A stretch of DNA of 64,000 bases from Rhodanobacter denitrificans (lineage in GTDB: Bacteria > Pseudomonadota > Gammaproteobacteria > Xanthomonadales > Rhodanobacteraceae). This document shows, piece by piece, positions 18,144 through 27,018 of the stretch. Where the stretch lies: assembly GCF_003335105.1 (NCBI RefSeq), contig NZ_QFWQ01000004.1, positions 62,001 through 126,000 on the forward strand, in the 5' to 3' direction. The notes beneath the pieces were generated by a model, which did not search any database, had not been told where the DNA came from, and saw only the letters and a list, made by a program, of their open reading frames with translations. The translations under genes and the position numbers were made by a program. Positions within the stretch are counted from its first letter, which is position 1, and every line of letters starts with the position of its first letter.

Positions 18144-20237
18144 ATGACGGGTGCCGACGTACTGGGCAACTTCAAACAGCTGGCGCGACGCGGCGCCGGC
18201 GCGCCGGTGATGATGCTGGTGATGCTGGCGATGCTGATGTTGCCGCTGCCGCCGTTTCTGCTCGACATGCTTTTCAGCTTCAACATCGCACTGTCGCTGG
18301 TGATCCTGCTGGCGGTGGTCTACGTGATGCGCCCGCTGGAGTTCGCCGCGTTTCCCACCGTGGTGCTAATGGCGACCCTGCTGCGCCTCGCACTGAACAT
18401 CGCTTCCACCCGCGTGGTGCTGCTGCACGGGCACGACGGCCCCGGCGCCGCCGGCAAGGTGATCGAGGCGTTCGGCGAGTTCGTCATCGGCGGCAACTTC
18501 GCGGTCGGCCTGGTGGTGTTCGCGATCATCACCATCATCAACTTCGTGGTGGTCACCAAAGGCGCCACCCGCGTGTCGGAAGTGACCGCACGGTTCACCC
18601 TGGACGCGATGCCCGGCAAGCAGATGGCGATCGACGCCGACTTGAACGCCGGCCTGCTGACCCAGGAGCAGGCCCGGGAGCGGCGCCAGGAAGTGCGCGA
18701 GGAAGCGGACTTCTACGGCTCGATGGACGGCGCCTCGAAGTTCGTGCGCGGCGACGCCACCGCCGGCATCCTGATCCTGATCATCAACATCGTCGGCGGC
18801 TTCTTCGTCGGCGTGATGCAGCATGGCCTGTCGGCTGCCGAGTCGGCCCGGACCTACACCCTGCTGACCATCGGCGACGGCCTGGTGGCGCAGGTGCCGG
18901 CGCTGATGCTGTCGGTGGCGGCGGCGATCATCGTCACCCGCGTGTCGAAGTCGCAGGACATGGGCAAGCAGGTGATCGGCCAGGTGTTCGGCCAGCCGCG
19001 CGCGCTTGGCGTGGCGGCGGCGGTGCTGACCGTGATGGGGCTGATCCCCGGCATGCCGAACGTGGCGTTCCTGCTGCTCGGCGCCAGCTGCGGCGGCGCG
19101 GCGTGGCTGCTCTTGAAGCGCGAGCGCGATACCCGCGCCAGGCTGGCCGAGTCGATCGCCGAGAAGCCGGCCGCCGCGGTGGCGCCCGAGCGCGTCGAGC
19201 TGGGCTGGGAAGACGTGGCCAGCGTCGATCCGCTGGGCCTGGAGGTGGGCTACCGGCTGATTCCGCTGGTCGACGTGCACCAGGGCGGCGAGCTGATGGG
19301 GCGGATCAAGTCGGTGCGCCGCAAGCTGTCGCAGGAGCTGGGCTTCCTGGTGCCGGCGGTGCACATCCGCGACAACCTGGACCTCGGTCCGAACACCTAC
19401 CGGATCACCCTGATGGGCGTGCCGATGGGCGAGGCCGAGGTGCACAACGAACGGCTGATGGCGATCAACCCGGGCCAGGTGCACGGCGCGCTGCAGGGCA
19501 TCGCCACGCAGGACCCGGCGTTCGGGCTGGAGGCGGTGTGGATCGAGAGCGGCCAGCGCGAACTGGCGCAAAGCTACGGCTACACCGTGGTCGACCCGGC
19601 CACGGTGATCGCCACGCACCTGTCGCACATCCTGCAGGGCCACGCGCACGAGCTGCTCAGCCACCAGGACGTGCAGCAGCTGCTGGACCGGCTGGCCGCC
19701 ACCGCGCCGAAGCTGGTCGAGGACCTGGTGCCCAAGCGGCTGGCGCTGGGCGTGGTGGTGAAGGTGCTGCAGAACCTGCTGGCTGAGCGGGTGCCGATCC
19801 GCAACATGCGCAGCATCGTCGAATCCTTGGCGGAGCATGCGGGGCAGAGTCAGGATCCCGGCGTCCTGACCGCCGCGGTGCGCGTGGCGCTGGGGCGGCA
19901 GATCGTGCAGGAGATCACCGGCCTGGGCACCGAAGTGCCGGTGATCACGCTGGCGCCCGAGCTCGAACAGATCCTGCTGGGCTCGCTCTCCGGCGGCGGT
20001 GGCGTGGCCGGCGCAGCGGTGGAGCCGGGCCTGGCCGACCGCCTGCAGCAGAGCGTGGCCGACGCCGCGCGTCGCCAGGAGTTGAGCGGCGAACCGGCGG
20101 TGCTGCTGGTCGCGCCGCTGCTGCGGCCATGGCTCGCACGCTTCACCCGCCACGTGGCACAAAACCTGCACGTACTGGCTTACAACGAAGTGCCCGATAA
20201 CCGTCGGGTGCGACTGGTACAGGCGCTGGGTCGATGA
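18144..20237 (+). CDS. flhA: Flagellar export gate protein FlhA
   Basis: Nonameric export-gate protein that receives chaperone-substrate complexes. The 697-residue length is typical. The N-terminal third has about eight membrane helices, with the conserved FHIPEP-type region (RFTLDAMPGKQMAIDADLNA, LLTQEQARERRQEVREEADF, YGSMDGASKFVRGDA). The C-terminal cytosolic domain includes ERVELGWEDV and RNMRSIVESLAEHA. It follows flhB by 15 bp. A repeat-rich 124-bp gap separates it from flhF. Confidence 0.97.
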   Translation: MTGADVLGNFKQLARRGAGAPVMMLVMLAMLMLPLPPFLLDMLFSFNIALSLVILLAVVYVMRPLEFAAFPTVVLMATLLRLALNIASTRVVLLHGHDGPGAAGKVIEAFGEFVIGGNFAVGLVVFAIITIINFVVVTKGATRVSEVTARFTLDAMPGKQMAIDADLNAGLLTQEQARERRQEVREEADFYGSMDGASKFVRGDATAGILILIINIVGGFFVGVMQHGLSAAESARTYTLLTIGDGLVAQVPALMLSVAAAIIVTRVSKSQDMGKQVIGQVFGQPRALGVAAAVLTVMGLIPGMPNVAFLLLGASCGGAAWLLLKRERDTRARLAESIAEKPAAAVAPERVELGWEDVASVDPLGLEVGYRLIPLVDVHQGGELMGRIKSVRRKLSQELGFLVPAVHIRDNLDLGPNTYRITLMGVPMGEAEVHNERLMAINPGQVHGALQGIATQDPAFGLEAVWIESGQRELAQSYGYTVVDPATVIATHLSHILQGHAHELLSHQDVQQLLDRLAATAPKLVEDLVPKRLALGVVVKVLQNLLAERVPIRNMRSIVESLAEHAGQSQDPGVLTAAVRVALGRQIVQEITGLGTEVPVITLAPELEQILLGSLSGGGGVAGAAVEPGLADRLQQSVADAARRQELSGEPAVLLVAPLLRPWLARFTRHVAQNLHVLAYNEVPDNRRVRLVQALGR

Positions 20238-20242
20238 AAAGC

Positions 20243-20343
20243 CGGGATTCGGGATTCGGGATGGGGGATTCGCAAAAGCGGTTCGCGCCGGTTGGTGGCG
20301 CGCTTGCCCTGTCCGGATCCCCCGTCCCTAATCCCGCATCCCG
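20243..20343. repeat. Inverted GGGATTC heptamer repeat between flhA and flhF
   Basis: Two 29-base arms, 20243-20271 and 20315-20343, pair with 25 of 29 matches and enclose a 43-base loop. Each arm is built of GGGATTC-like heptamers, related to the tract in the fliO start. In RNA this would form a long stem directly after the flhA stop and before flhF. It may stabilise the flhA mRNA end or reduce read-through to flhF. Confidence 0.75.
20293..20308 (+). promoter_or_regulatory. Weak sigma54-like site before flhF
   Basis: TGGTGGC-N4-TTGCC keeps the invariant GG and GC of a sigma54 promoter at correct spacing but misses most other -24 positions. It lies in the loop of the flhA-flhF inverted repeat, ~55 bases before flhF. 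Possible, not convincing. Confidence 0.3.
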
Positions 20344-20361
20344 CTTGCGGAGCAGGCACAC

Positions 20362-21639
20362 ATGAAGATCAAACGTTTCGTGGCGGCGGACATGCGCCAG
20401 GCGATGCGCGAAGTGCGCGAGGAGCAGGGCCCGGAAGCGGTGATCCTGTCCACCCGCCGGTTCGAGGAAGGCATCGAGGTGATCGCCGCGATCGACTACG
20501 ACGAGGCGCTGGTGCGCGAGGCAGCCAGGCACGGCGCGCCGTCCACCGAGCCGTCGCTGGCCGCGGCCGATGCCGTGGCGGCGCCGATGCTGCATGCCGC
20601 CCGGGACGAAGCGGAGCCCGAGTCCCCGCCGCGGCCCTCGCCGATGCGCCAGGCCGTCGCCGCCCGCGCAGCGAAGAACCCGTCGGCCATGCACCCGCTG
20701 ATGGAGCGTGCCGCGCAGGACACGGCGCAGCTGCGCAACGAGCTGGGCGACTTGCGCGCGATGCTGGAGGTGCAGCTGTCGAGCCTCGCCTGGAATGACA
20801 TGGAACGGCGCCAGCCGCTGCGTGCCCGCGTGCTGCGCGAGATGACGCGGCTGGGCATCGAGTCCGACGTTGCGCGCGCGCTGGTGGCCGAGCTGCCGGA
20901 GAAGATCAGCGCCGAGCAGGCGCGCTACCTGCCGCTGGGCATGCTCAGCCGCAGCCTTACCGTGAGCGGACGCGGCCTGTGCGGCGACCGGCGCGGCGTC
21001 ACCGCGCTGGTCGGGCCCACCGGCGTGGGCAAGACCACCACCATCGCCAAGCTGGCCGCGCGCGCGGTGATGCAGCAGGGCGCCGACCAGGTGGCGCTGG
21101 TCAGCACCGACCACTACCGCATCGGCGCCGCCGCGCAACTGGAACACTACGGCCGGCTGCTCGGCGTGCGGGTCTATCCGGCCTATGACGCGGCCAGCCT
21201 GCGCAAGGTGCTGGAGATGCTGCGCGACCGCCACACCGTGCTGATCGACACCGCCGGCGTGGGCGGCAGCGACCCGCGGCTCGCGCAGCAACTGGAGACC
21301 CTCGCCGACGCCGGCGAGCTGCGCGCCTGCCTGGTGCTGGTCGCCAACGCGCAGTCGCAGGCGCTGGACGACGCGGTGCGCGCCTACCTGCCGCTGCGGC
21401 CGCACGCCTGCATCCTGACCAAGCTGGACGAGGCGCCGAACCTGGGCGGCGCGCTGTCGGTGCTGATCCGGCACCGGCTGCCGCTGGACTACACCACTGA
21501 CGGCCAGCGCGTGCCCGAGGACATCGCCACGGCGGATGCGCGCGTGCTGGTGTGCCGCGCCGCGCAGTCGCTCAGGGGCGAGGTGCCCGATGACGGCCTG
21601 ATGGCCGAGCGCTTCGGCCTCGCGGTGGCCGAAGCATGA
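20362..21639 (+). CDS. flhF: Flagellar placement GTPase FlhF
   Basis: SRP-family GTPase that localises the flagellum to the pole. The 425 residues have the FlhF N-terminal B segment (KIKRFVAADMRQAMREVREEQG), a variable Ala/Pro-rich linker, and an NG domain with G1 GPTGVGKTTTIAKLA (~218), a DHYRIGAAAQLEHYG segment, G3-like DTAGVGGSD and G4 TKLDEAPNLGG. The gene overlaps flhG by 4 bases. FlhF plus FlhG together predict polar flagellation with a controlled number, normally one. Confidence 0.96.
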   Translation: MKIKRFVAADMRQAMREVREEQGPEAVILSTRRFEEGIEVIAAIDYDEALVREAARHGAPSTEPSLAAADAVAAPMLHAARDEAEPESPPRPSPMRQAVAARAAKNPSAMHPLMERAAQDTAQLRNELGDLRAMLEVQLSSLAWNDMERRQPLRARVLREMTRLGIESDVARALVAELPEKISAEQARYLPLGMLSRSLTVSGRGLCGDRRGVTALVGPTGVGKTTTIAKLAARAVMQQGADQVALVSTDHYRIGAAAQLEHYGRLLGVRVYPAYDAASLRKVLEMLRDRHTVLIDTAGVGGSDPRLAQQLETLADAGELRACLVLVANAQSQALDDAVRAYLPLRPHACILTKLDEAPNLGGALSVLIRHRLPLDYTTDGQRVPEDIATADARVLVCRAAQSLRGEVPDDGLMAERFGLAVAEA

Positions 21640-22589
21640 GCGGAGTACTTGCAATGGACCAGGCTTCGGGGCTGCAGCGGATGCTGTCGGCCATGGTCGG
21701 CCGGCCGGTGCCGGAAGCGGCGGGCAGCCACCAGGCCGGCGGCCTGCCGACCGCGGCGCCGGCGACCCGCCGCATGTGCCGCGCGATCGCCGTGGCCGGC
21801 GGCAAGGGCGGCGTCGGCAAGAGCACGGTGGCGGTGAACCTGGGCATGGCACTGTCGGCCGCCGGCCATGAAGTGATCCTGCTGGACGCCGACATGGGAC
21901 TGGCGAACGTCGACGTGATGCTCGGCCTTACCCCGTCGCGCCACGTCGGCCACCTGCTCGACGGCGAATGCACGCTGGAGGAGTTGCTGCTGCCCGCGCC
22001 GCGCGGCCTGCGCGTGGTGCCGGCCGGTTCCGGCGCGCGCCGGCTGGCGCAGCTGGACAACGGCGAGCATGCCGCGATCATCCGTGCTTTCGACGAGCTG
22101 GCGCAACCACCCGAGTACCTGCTGGTCGATACCGCTGCCGGGCTTTCCGACAACGTGACCATGTTCGCCGCCGCCGCCGCGGAGGTGATCCTGGTGGTGT
22201 GCGACGAGCCGGCCTCGCTGACCGATGCGTATGGACTGGCCAAGGTGCTCAGCCGCGATTTCGGCGTGCGCCGCCTGCGCATGGTCGCCAACATGGTGCG
22301 CAACGAGGGCGACGCGCGGCAGCTGCACCACAAGCTGGCGCGCGTCAGCGACCGCTTCCTCGACGTGGTGATCGACTTCTGCGGATGGGTGCCGCACGAC
22401 GAGCGCCTGCGGCAGGCCATCCGGCGGCAATCCGCGGTCGTCGACCTGTGGCCTTCCAGCCAGTCGTCGCTGGCATTCAAGAAATTGGCCGGTGCGGTCG
22501 ATAAGTGGGCGGAACCCGAACGTACGGGCCTCGACCGGATTGCCTTCTTTGGTGGCCGGGAGACACCGGCGCAGGGGATGCCGAGATGA
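21636..22589 (+). CDS. flhG: Flagellar number regulator FlhG (FleN), MinD/ParA-like ATPase
   Basis: MinD-like ATPase that limits flagellar number by stimulating FlhF and, in Pseudomonas, by restraining FleQ. The 317 residues begin with a DQASGLQRML activation helix (residues 7-16) matching the DQAxxL motif that stimulates FlhF. A deviant Walker A GGKGGVGKST (~56) and LLDADMGLANVDVMLGL follow. ATG 21636 overlaps flhF and is the likely start; an ATG at 21654 would also keep the helix. The stop overlaps fliA. With fleQ in the same window, the FleQ-FleN circuit is probably complete. Confidence 0.95.
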   Translation: MSGVLAMDQASGLQRMLSAMVGRPVPEAAGSHQAGGLPTAAPATRRMCRAIAVAGGKGGVGKSTVAVNLGMALSAAGHEVILLDADMGLANVDVMLGLTPSRHVGHLLDGECTLEELLLPAPRGLRVVPAGSGARRLAQLDNGEHAAIIRAFDELAQPPEYLLVDTAAGLSDNVTMFAAAAAEVILVVCDEPASLTDAYGLAKVLSRDFGVRRLRMVANMVRNEGDARQLHHKLARVSDRFLDVVIDFCGWVPHDERLRQAIRRQSAVVDLWPSSQSSLAFKKLAGAVDKWAEPERTGLDRIAFFGGRETPAQGMPR

Positions 22590-23314
22590 GCGTGGCTTCG
22601 GAATATCTGCAACTTTCCCGCGAGAGTGCCGACGAACTGGTACGTCGGCACGCGCCGCTGGTCAGGCGGATCGCCTATCACCTGATGGGGCGGCTGCCGG
22701 CCAGCGTCGACGTGGGCGACCTGATCCAGGCGGGAATGATCGGCTTGCTGGAGGCGGCGCGTCACTTTGCCCTCGATCGCGGGGCCAGCTTCGAGACGTA
22801 TGCGGGCATCCGCATCCGCGGCGCGATGCTGGACGAACTGCGCCGCACCGACTGGACCCCGCGTTCGGTGCACCGCAAGACCCGCGAGGTGGCCGAGACG
22901 ATCCGCCAGATCGAGACCGAGACCGGCGCCGAGGCGGACGACGCCGAGGTGATCCGCCGGCTCGGGATCAGCGCGGAGGAGTATCACCAGGTGCTCGCCG
23001 ACGCGGCCTGCTCGCGCCTGCTCAGCCTCACCGCCTCGGACGACGGCGAGGAGAGCGGCGTGCTGGACGTGGCCGACGAGAACGGCCTGGGGCCGCCGGA
23101 GAGCATCGAGCACGACGGCATGCGCGAGGCGCTGGTCGAGGCCATCGGCGAACTTCCGGAGCGCGAGCAGCTGGTCATGTCGCTGTATTACGAGCAGGAG
23201 CTGAACCTGAAGGAGATCGGCGCGGTGCTCGGCGTGAGCGAGTCGCGGGTCTGCCAGATCCACGGGCAGGCCGTGATCCGGCTCCGCGCGAGGCTCGCCG
23301 GCTGGCGCGGATGA
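22586..23314 (+). CDS. fliA: Flagellar sigma factor FliA (sigma28)
   Basis: Alternative sigma factor for late flagellar and chemotaxis genes. The 242 residues contain region 2 ([36 protein letters not shown] stretch), the intervening region 3 helix, and region 4 with [25 protein letters not shown]. The ATG at 22586 overlaps the flhG stop. Five promoter-like sequences of sigma28 form (TAAA/TCAA-N15-GCCGATAA) occur downstream in this window, so its local targets can be read directly. The anti-sigma factor flgM is not in the window. Confidence 0.97.
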   Translation: MSVASEYLQLSRESADELVRRHAPLVRRIAYHLMGRLPASVDVGDLIQAGMIGLLEAARHFALDRGASFETYAGIRIRGAMLDELRRTDWTPRSVHRKTREVAETIRQIETETGAEADDAEVIRRLGISAEEYHQVLADAACSRLLSLTASDDGEESGVLDVADENGLGPPESIEHDGMREALVEAIGELPEREQLVMSLYYEQELNLKEIGAVLGVSESRVCQIHGQAVIRLRARLAGWRG

Positions 23315-23370
23315 GCAGCCGGCCACACCCCATCAATCCCCGGGGCCGCACGCCGGCCCGCATCGCACGC

Positions 23371-23374
23371 GGAG
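23371..23374 (+). promoter_or_regulatory. Ribosome binding site favouring a TTG start for cheY
   Basis: GGAG ends 7 bases before TTG 23382 but 19 bases before the first ATG (23394). This spacing favours the TTG, giving an N-terminus [13 protein letters not shown]. Confidence 0.65.
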
Positions 23375-23381
23375 AATACGT

Positions 23382-23789
23382 TTGGACAAGAACATGAAAA
23401 TCCTGGTGGTGGACGATTTCTCCACCATGCGGCGGATCGTCCGGAACCTGCTGGTCGAGCTGGGTTTCAGCAACCCGCTGATCCAGGAAGCCGACGACGG
23501 CGAGGGCGCGATCGCGATGCTGCGCAGCCAGCCATTCGATCTGGTGGTGACCGACTGGAACATGCCGAACATGACCGGCATCGACCTGCTGCGCGCGATA
23601 CGCGCCGAGGCCTCGCTGAAGGGCCTGCCGGTGCTGATGGTGACTGCGGAGAACAACCGCGACCAGATCATCGCGGCGGCGCAGGCGGGCGTGAACGGCT
23701 ACATCGTGAAGCCGTTCACCGCGATCACGCTGCAGGAGAAGCTCACCAAGATCTTCGAACGGATCGCCGCCAGCGGAGTCAGCGCATGA
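23382..23789 (+). CDS. cheY: Chemotaxis response regulator CheY (first copy)
   Basis: Single-domain response regulator whose phosphorylated form binds FliM. The 135 residues have the acid pocket D11/D12, phospho-acceptor D58 in [12 protein letters not shown], the switch Thr in MVTAENN and Lys in IVKPF. The [13 protein letters not shown] opening matches flagellar CheY of Pseudomonas type. It most likely starts at TTG; ATG 23394 is the alternative. It overlaps cheZ by 4 bases and sits in the flagellar operon, so this copy is the best candidate for the motor-acting CheY. Confidence 0.95.
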   Translation: MDKNMKILVVDDFSTMRRIVRNLLVELGFSNPLIQEADDGEGAIAMLRSQPFDLVVTDWNMPNMTGIDLLRAIRAEASLKGLPVLMVTAENNRDQIIAAAQAGVNGYIVKPFTAITLQEKLTKIFERIAASGVSA

Positions 23790-24427
23790 ACATCATTCCG
23801 CCCCTGGCCGCCGACGAGACGCTGCCGGTCGAACTGCGCGAACTGCTGAACAGCCCCGAGGGTCCCGCCTTCGAGCAGGCGCTGGATGCGATGGTGCGCC
23901 AGCGTGAGCAGCGCCTGTTCCGCGCGCTCGGCCAGCTGGCCCGCGACCTGCACGACGCGGTGCGCCGGCTCGGCGGCGAACTGGCCCAGGAAGGCATGCC
24001 CGGCATCGTCGCCGACGCGCGCCAGCACCTGCAGGATGCCCTGGAAATGAGCGCGAACGCCGCGCACCGCAGCCTCGATTTCGCCGAGCGCATGCGGCCG
24101 CAGGCGGAGTCGCTGGGGCACAACGCCGGCGAGGTCCTGAAGTGGACCAACGGCAACGACGCCGCCGCCGTGCTGGCGCGCGAGGCAGTGTCCTTCGCCG
24201 GCAGCTGCCGCGACGGGCTGGCTGACATGGTGCTGGCGCAGTCGTGGCAGGACCTGACCGGGCAGCGCATCAAGAAGGTCGCTAGCTTCATCGGCACGGT
24301 CGAGTCGTCGCTGCTGGAACTGGTGCGCCTCACCGGCGCGCTGGCCGGCAGCGAGGCGCCCGCCGACGCGGTCAAGGTATCCAGCCAGGAAGACGCCGAT
24401 CGCCTGCTCAGCGAATTCGGATTTTGA
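23786..24427 (+). CDS. cheZ: CheY-P phosphatase CheZ
   Basis: Dephosphorylates CheY-P to end motor signals. The 213-residue helical protein carries the catalytic DxxxQ motif as D156-L-T-G-Q160 (in [13 protein letters not shown]) and ends in a CheY-tethering peptide ([11 protein letters not shown]), separated by a flexible linker. Both functional parts are therefore intact. It overlaps cheY by 4 bases, and its stop abuts the GTG of cheA. Its DLTGQ motif resembles the C-terminal DILSQ of the MCP-like protein at 38338. Confidence 0.95.
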   Translation: MNIIPPLAADETLPVELRELLNSPEGPAFEQALDAMVRQREQRLFRALGQLARDLHDAVRRLGGELAQEGMPGIVADARQHLQDALEMSANAAHRSLDFAERMRPQAESLGHNAGEVLKWTNGNDAAAVLAREAVSFAGSCRDGLADMVLAQSWQDLTGQRIKKVASFIGTVESSLLELVRLTGALAGSEAPADAVKVSSQEDADRLLSEFGF

Positions 24428-26272
24428 GTGGACGCGGACTTCGACAACGAGCTGCGCCAGGATTTCCTGGTCGAGGCCGGCGAACTGCTGCAGCGCCTGG
24501 GCGAGCAACTGGTCGGGCTGGAAGCGGCGCCGCGCGATAGCGAGCTGCTGAACGCCGTGTTCCGCGCCTTCCACACGGTCAAGGGCGGTGCCGGGTTCCT
24601 GGCGCTGGAGCCGATGGTGTTGTTGTGCCACCACGCCGAGGATCTGCTCAACGAGGCTCGCAACGGCAACGTGGTGCTCGGCGCCGGGCACATGGACGCC
24701 CTGCTGGAAACGCTCGACCGGCTCAACGACATGATGGCGGCGGTGGGCGCCGCCGCGCCGCTGGCGATGCCGCCGGTGGCGTTGCTGCAATCCCTGCTGC
24801 CGCGCGCCGCGCCCGTCGCGGCGCCGCCGGTTGCCGCGTCGCCCGCAGGCGCGGGCGGCGCGATCGACGACAGCGAGTTCGAGGCCCTGCTCGACAGCAT
24901 GTACGGCGGCGCTGCGCCCGGTACCGTCGCGCCGGCCGCGCCACCGGTTGCGCCCAGGCCGGCCGCGACGATCGACGATGACGAATTCGAGGCGCTGCTG
25001 GACGCGCTGCACGGCCAGCCTGGCCAGGTAGCCGCGGTGACAGCGGCACCTGCACCCGCTGCGCCGGTGCCGCCGACCGCGCGCCATGCGGCGCCGGTGG
25101 AGAACACCGTGCGGGTCGACACCAGCCGCCTCGACGTGCTGGTCAACCATGCCGGTGAACTGGTGCTGGCGCGCAACCGCCTGCTCAGCCTGGCCGCGCG
25201 CCACGGCGGCGAGGCGCTGGCCGCCGCCGCCGGCGAACTGGACCGGATCACCGACGAGTTGCAGGCCGCCGTGATGGGCATGCGCATGCAGCCGGTGGGG
25301 CGCCTGTTCCAGCGCTTTCCGCGGATCGTGCGCGACCTCGCCCGCCAGCTCGGCAAGGAGGTGGAACTGGTGCTGGAAGGCGAGGGCACCGACCTCGATC
25401 GCAGCCTGGTCGAGGCGCTCGCCGACCCGCTGATCCACCTGCTGCGCAACGCGCTCGACCACGGCGTGGAGATGCCGGACCTGCGCGAGCAGGGCGGCAA
25501 GCCGCGCAAGGGCCGGGTATGCCTGTCGGCCAGCCAGCGCGGCGAACGCATCGTGATTGCGGTGAGCGACGACGGACGCGGCATGGATCCGGAAATCCTG
25601 CGCCGCAAGGCGGTGGAGAAGGGCGTGATCGATGCCGCGCAGGCCGCTCGGCTCACCGAGGGCGAGTGCTACGAACTGATTTTCCGCCCGGGTTTCAGCA
25701 CCGCCGCGACGGTCTCGGACATCTCCGGCCGCGGCGTCGGCATGGACGTGGTGAAGACGCGCGTGACCGAGCTCGGCGGCACCCTGCAGGTGCGCTCGAA
25801 GCTCGGCCGCGGCAGCGAGCTGGAACTGGCCGTGCCGCTCACCCTGGCGGTGCTGCGCGTGCTGATGGTGCGGGTCGGGGCCCGCCTGCTGGCGCTGCCG
25901 CTGGGCAACGTGGAGGAGGTGTTCGAGCTCGCCGACGGCCAGGACTGCCTGCTCGACGGCCGGCTGGTGGCCCGCCATCGCGGCCGTGCCCTGCCGCTGG
26001 CCGACCTGGTCGCGTGGGTTGGCGCGGCATCGGCCGCGGGTCGGCACGTGGCGGTGCTGCATATCGGCCACCAGCGGCTGGGCTGCCTCGTGCACGAGGT
26101 GCTCGGGCGCGAGGATGTCATCGTCAAGCCGCTCGGGCACCTGTTCGACGGCGTCCCGGGCGTGGCCGGCGCCACCGTGACCGGCGACGGCCGGCTGGCG
26201 CTGGTGATGGACCTGGCCGGCCTGGCCGATGGCGCCGGGCAATCCTCTCCCCCCCTGCAAGCAAGCGGCTGA
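24428..26272 (+). CDS. cheA: Chemotaxis histidine kinase CheA (first copy)
   Basis: Kinase that phosphorylates CheY and CheB in response to receptors. The 614 residues show Hpt domain P1 with H49 (FHTVKGGAGF), a Pro/Ala linker, dimerisation P3, HATPase P4 (LLRNALDHG; DDGRGMD; GRGVGMD) and CheW-like P5. The start is GTG, directly after the cheZ stop. In place of a folded P2, the linker carries two copies of a short acidic motif, IDDSEFEALLD (~146-156) and IDDDEFEALLD (~182-192), probably docking peptides. Followed by motC. Confidence 0.96.
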   Translation: MDADFDNELRQDFLVEAGELLQRLGEQLVGLEAAPRDSELLNAVFRAFHTVKGGAGFLALEPMVLLCHHAEDLLNEARNGNVVLGAGHMDALLETLDRLNDMMAAVGAAAPLAMPPVALLQSLLPRAAPVAAPPVAASPAGAGGAIDDSEFEALLDSMYGGAAPGTVAPAAPPVAPRPAATIDDDEFEALLDALHGQPGQVAAVTAAPAPAAPVPPTARHAAPVENTVRVDTSRLDVLVNHAGELVLARNRLLSLAARHGGEALAAAAGELDRITDELQAAVMGMRMQPVGRLFQRFPRIVRDLARQLGKEVELVLEGEGTDLDRSLVEALADPLIHLLRNALDHGVEMPDLREQGGKPRKGRVCLSASQRGERIVIAVSDDGRGMDPEILRRKAVEKGVIDAAQAARLTEGECYELIFRPGFSTAATVSDISGRGVGMDVVKTRVTELGGTLQVRSKLGRGSELELAVPLTLAVLRVLMVRVGARLLALPLGNVEEVFELADGQDCLLDGRLVARHRGRALPLADLVAWVGAASAAGRHVAVLHIGHQRLGCLVHEVLGREDVIVKPLGHLFDGVPGVAGATVTGDGRLALVMDLAGLADGAGQSSPPLQASG

Positions 26273-26277
26273 CCTCC

Positions 26278-27018
26278 ATGGATCTGGTAAGCATCGTCGG
26301 CACGATCCTGGCCTTCCTGGTCATCATCGTCGGCACCGTTCTCAAGGGCTCCACCGTCGGCGCACTGTGGAACGCCGCGGCGTTCGTGATCGTCTTCCTC
26401 GGCACCCTGGCCGCGCTGCTGGTGCAGAACCAGGGCAAGGTGCTCAGGCACGCCCTCAGGATGATGGGGATGGTCTACCGGCCGCCGCTGCACCGGCCGG
26501 ACGACCTGATCAGCCGCATCGTCGGCTGGAGCGAGATCTCGCGCCGGCAGGGCCTGCTCGGGCTGGAGCCGCAGATCGAGGCGGAGCCCGACCCGTTCGT
26601 TAGCAAGGGGCTGCAGCTGCTGGTCGACGGCGGGGAGCCGGAGGCGATCCGCAGTGTGCTGGAAGTGGACCTGGAAACGCGCGAGTCGATCGACCTGGCC
26701 GGCGCCAAGGTATACGAGATGGCCGGCATCTATTCGCCCACGCTGGGCATCATCGGCGCGGTGATGGGGCTGATGGCGGTGATGCAGAACCTGGCCGACC
26801 CAAGCAAGCTCGGCCACGGCATCGCCGCGGCGTTCGTGGCCACCATCTACGGCGTGGCGCTGGCCAACCTGTTCATGCTGCCGATGGCGGCCCGGCTGAA
26901 GGGCCTGATCAGCAAGCAGACGCGGATGCGCGAAATCCTGATCGAGGGCCTGGTGTCGATCGCCCAGGGCGACAACCCGCGGCAGATCGAGGCGCGCCTG
27001 CAGGGTTACGTCCCATGA
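26278..27018 (+). CDS. motC: Flagellar stator protein MotC (MotA family)
   Basis: Proton-channel stator subunit that contacts FliG. The 246 residues have four membrane segments (~5-22, ~30-48, ~155-172, ~185-203), the cytoplasmic loop with charged residues between helices 2 and 3, and the SPTLGIIGAVMGLMAVMQNL signature of the MotA/ExbB superfamily. The ATG at 26278 lies 5 bases after cheA; the stop overlaps motD. Position between cheA and motD is as in Pseudomonas, where MotCD is the second stator; no motAB pair occurs in this window. Confidence 0.95.
   Translation: MDLVSIVGTILAFLVIIVGTVLKGSTVGALWNAAAFVIVFLGTLAALLVQNQGKVLRHALRMMGMVYRPPLHRPDDLISRIVGWSEISRRQGLLGLEPQIEAEPDPFVSKGLQLLVDGGEPEAIRSVLEVDLETRESIDLAGAKVYEMAGIYSPTLGIIGAVMGLMAVMQNLADPSKLGHGIAAAFVATIYGVALANLFMLPMAARLKGLISKQTRMREILIEGLVSIAQGDNPRQIEARLQGYVP

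Noticed and set aside
18366-20171. 601-codon minus-strand open frame over flhA
   Set aside because: Antisense shadow of a well-recognised gene; His/Gln/Arg-rich.
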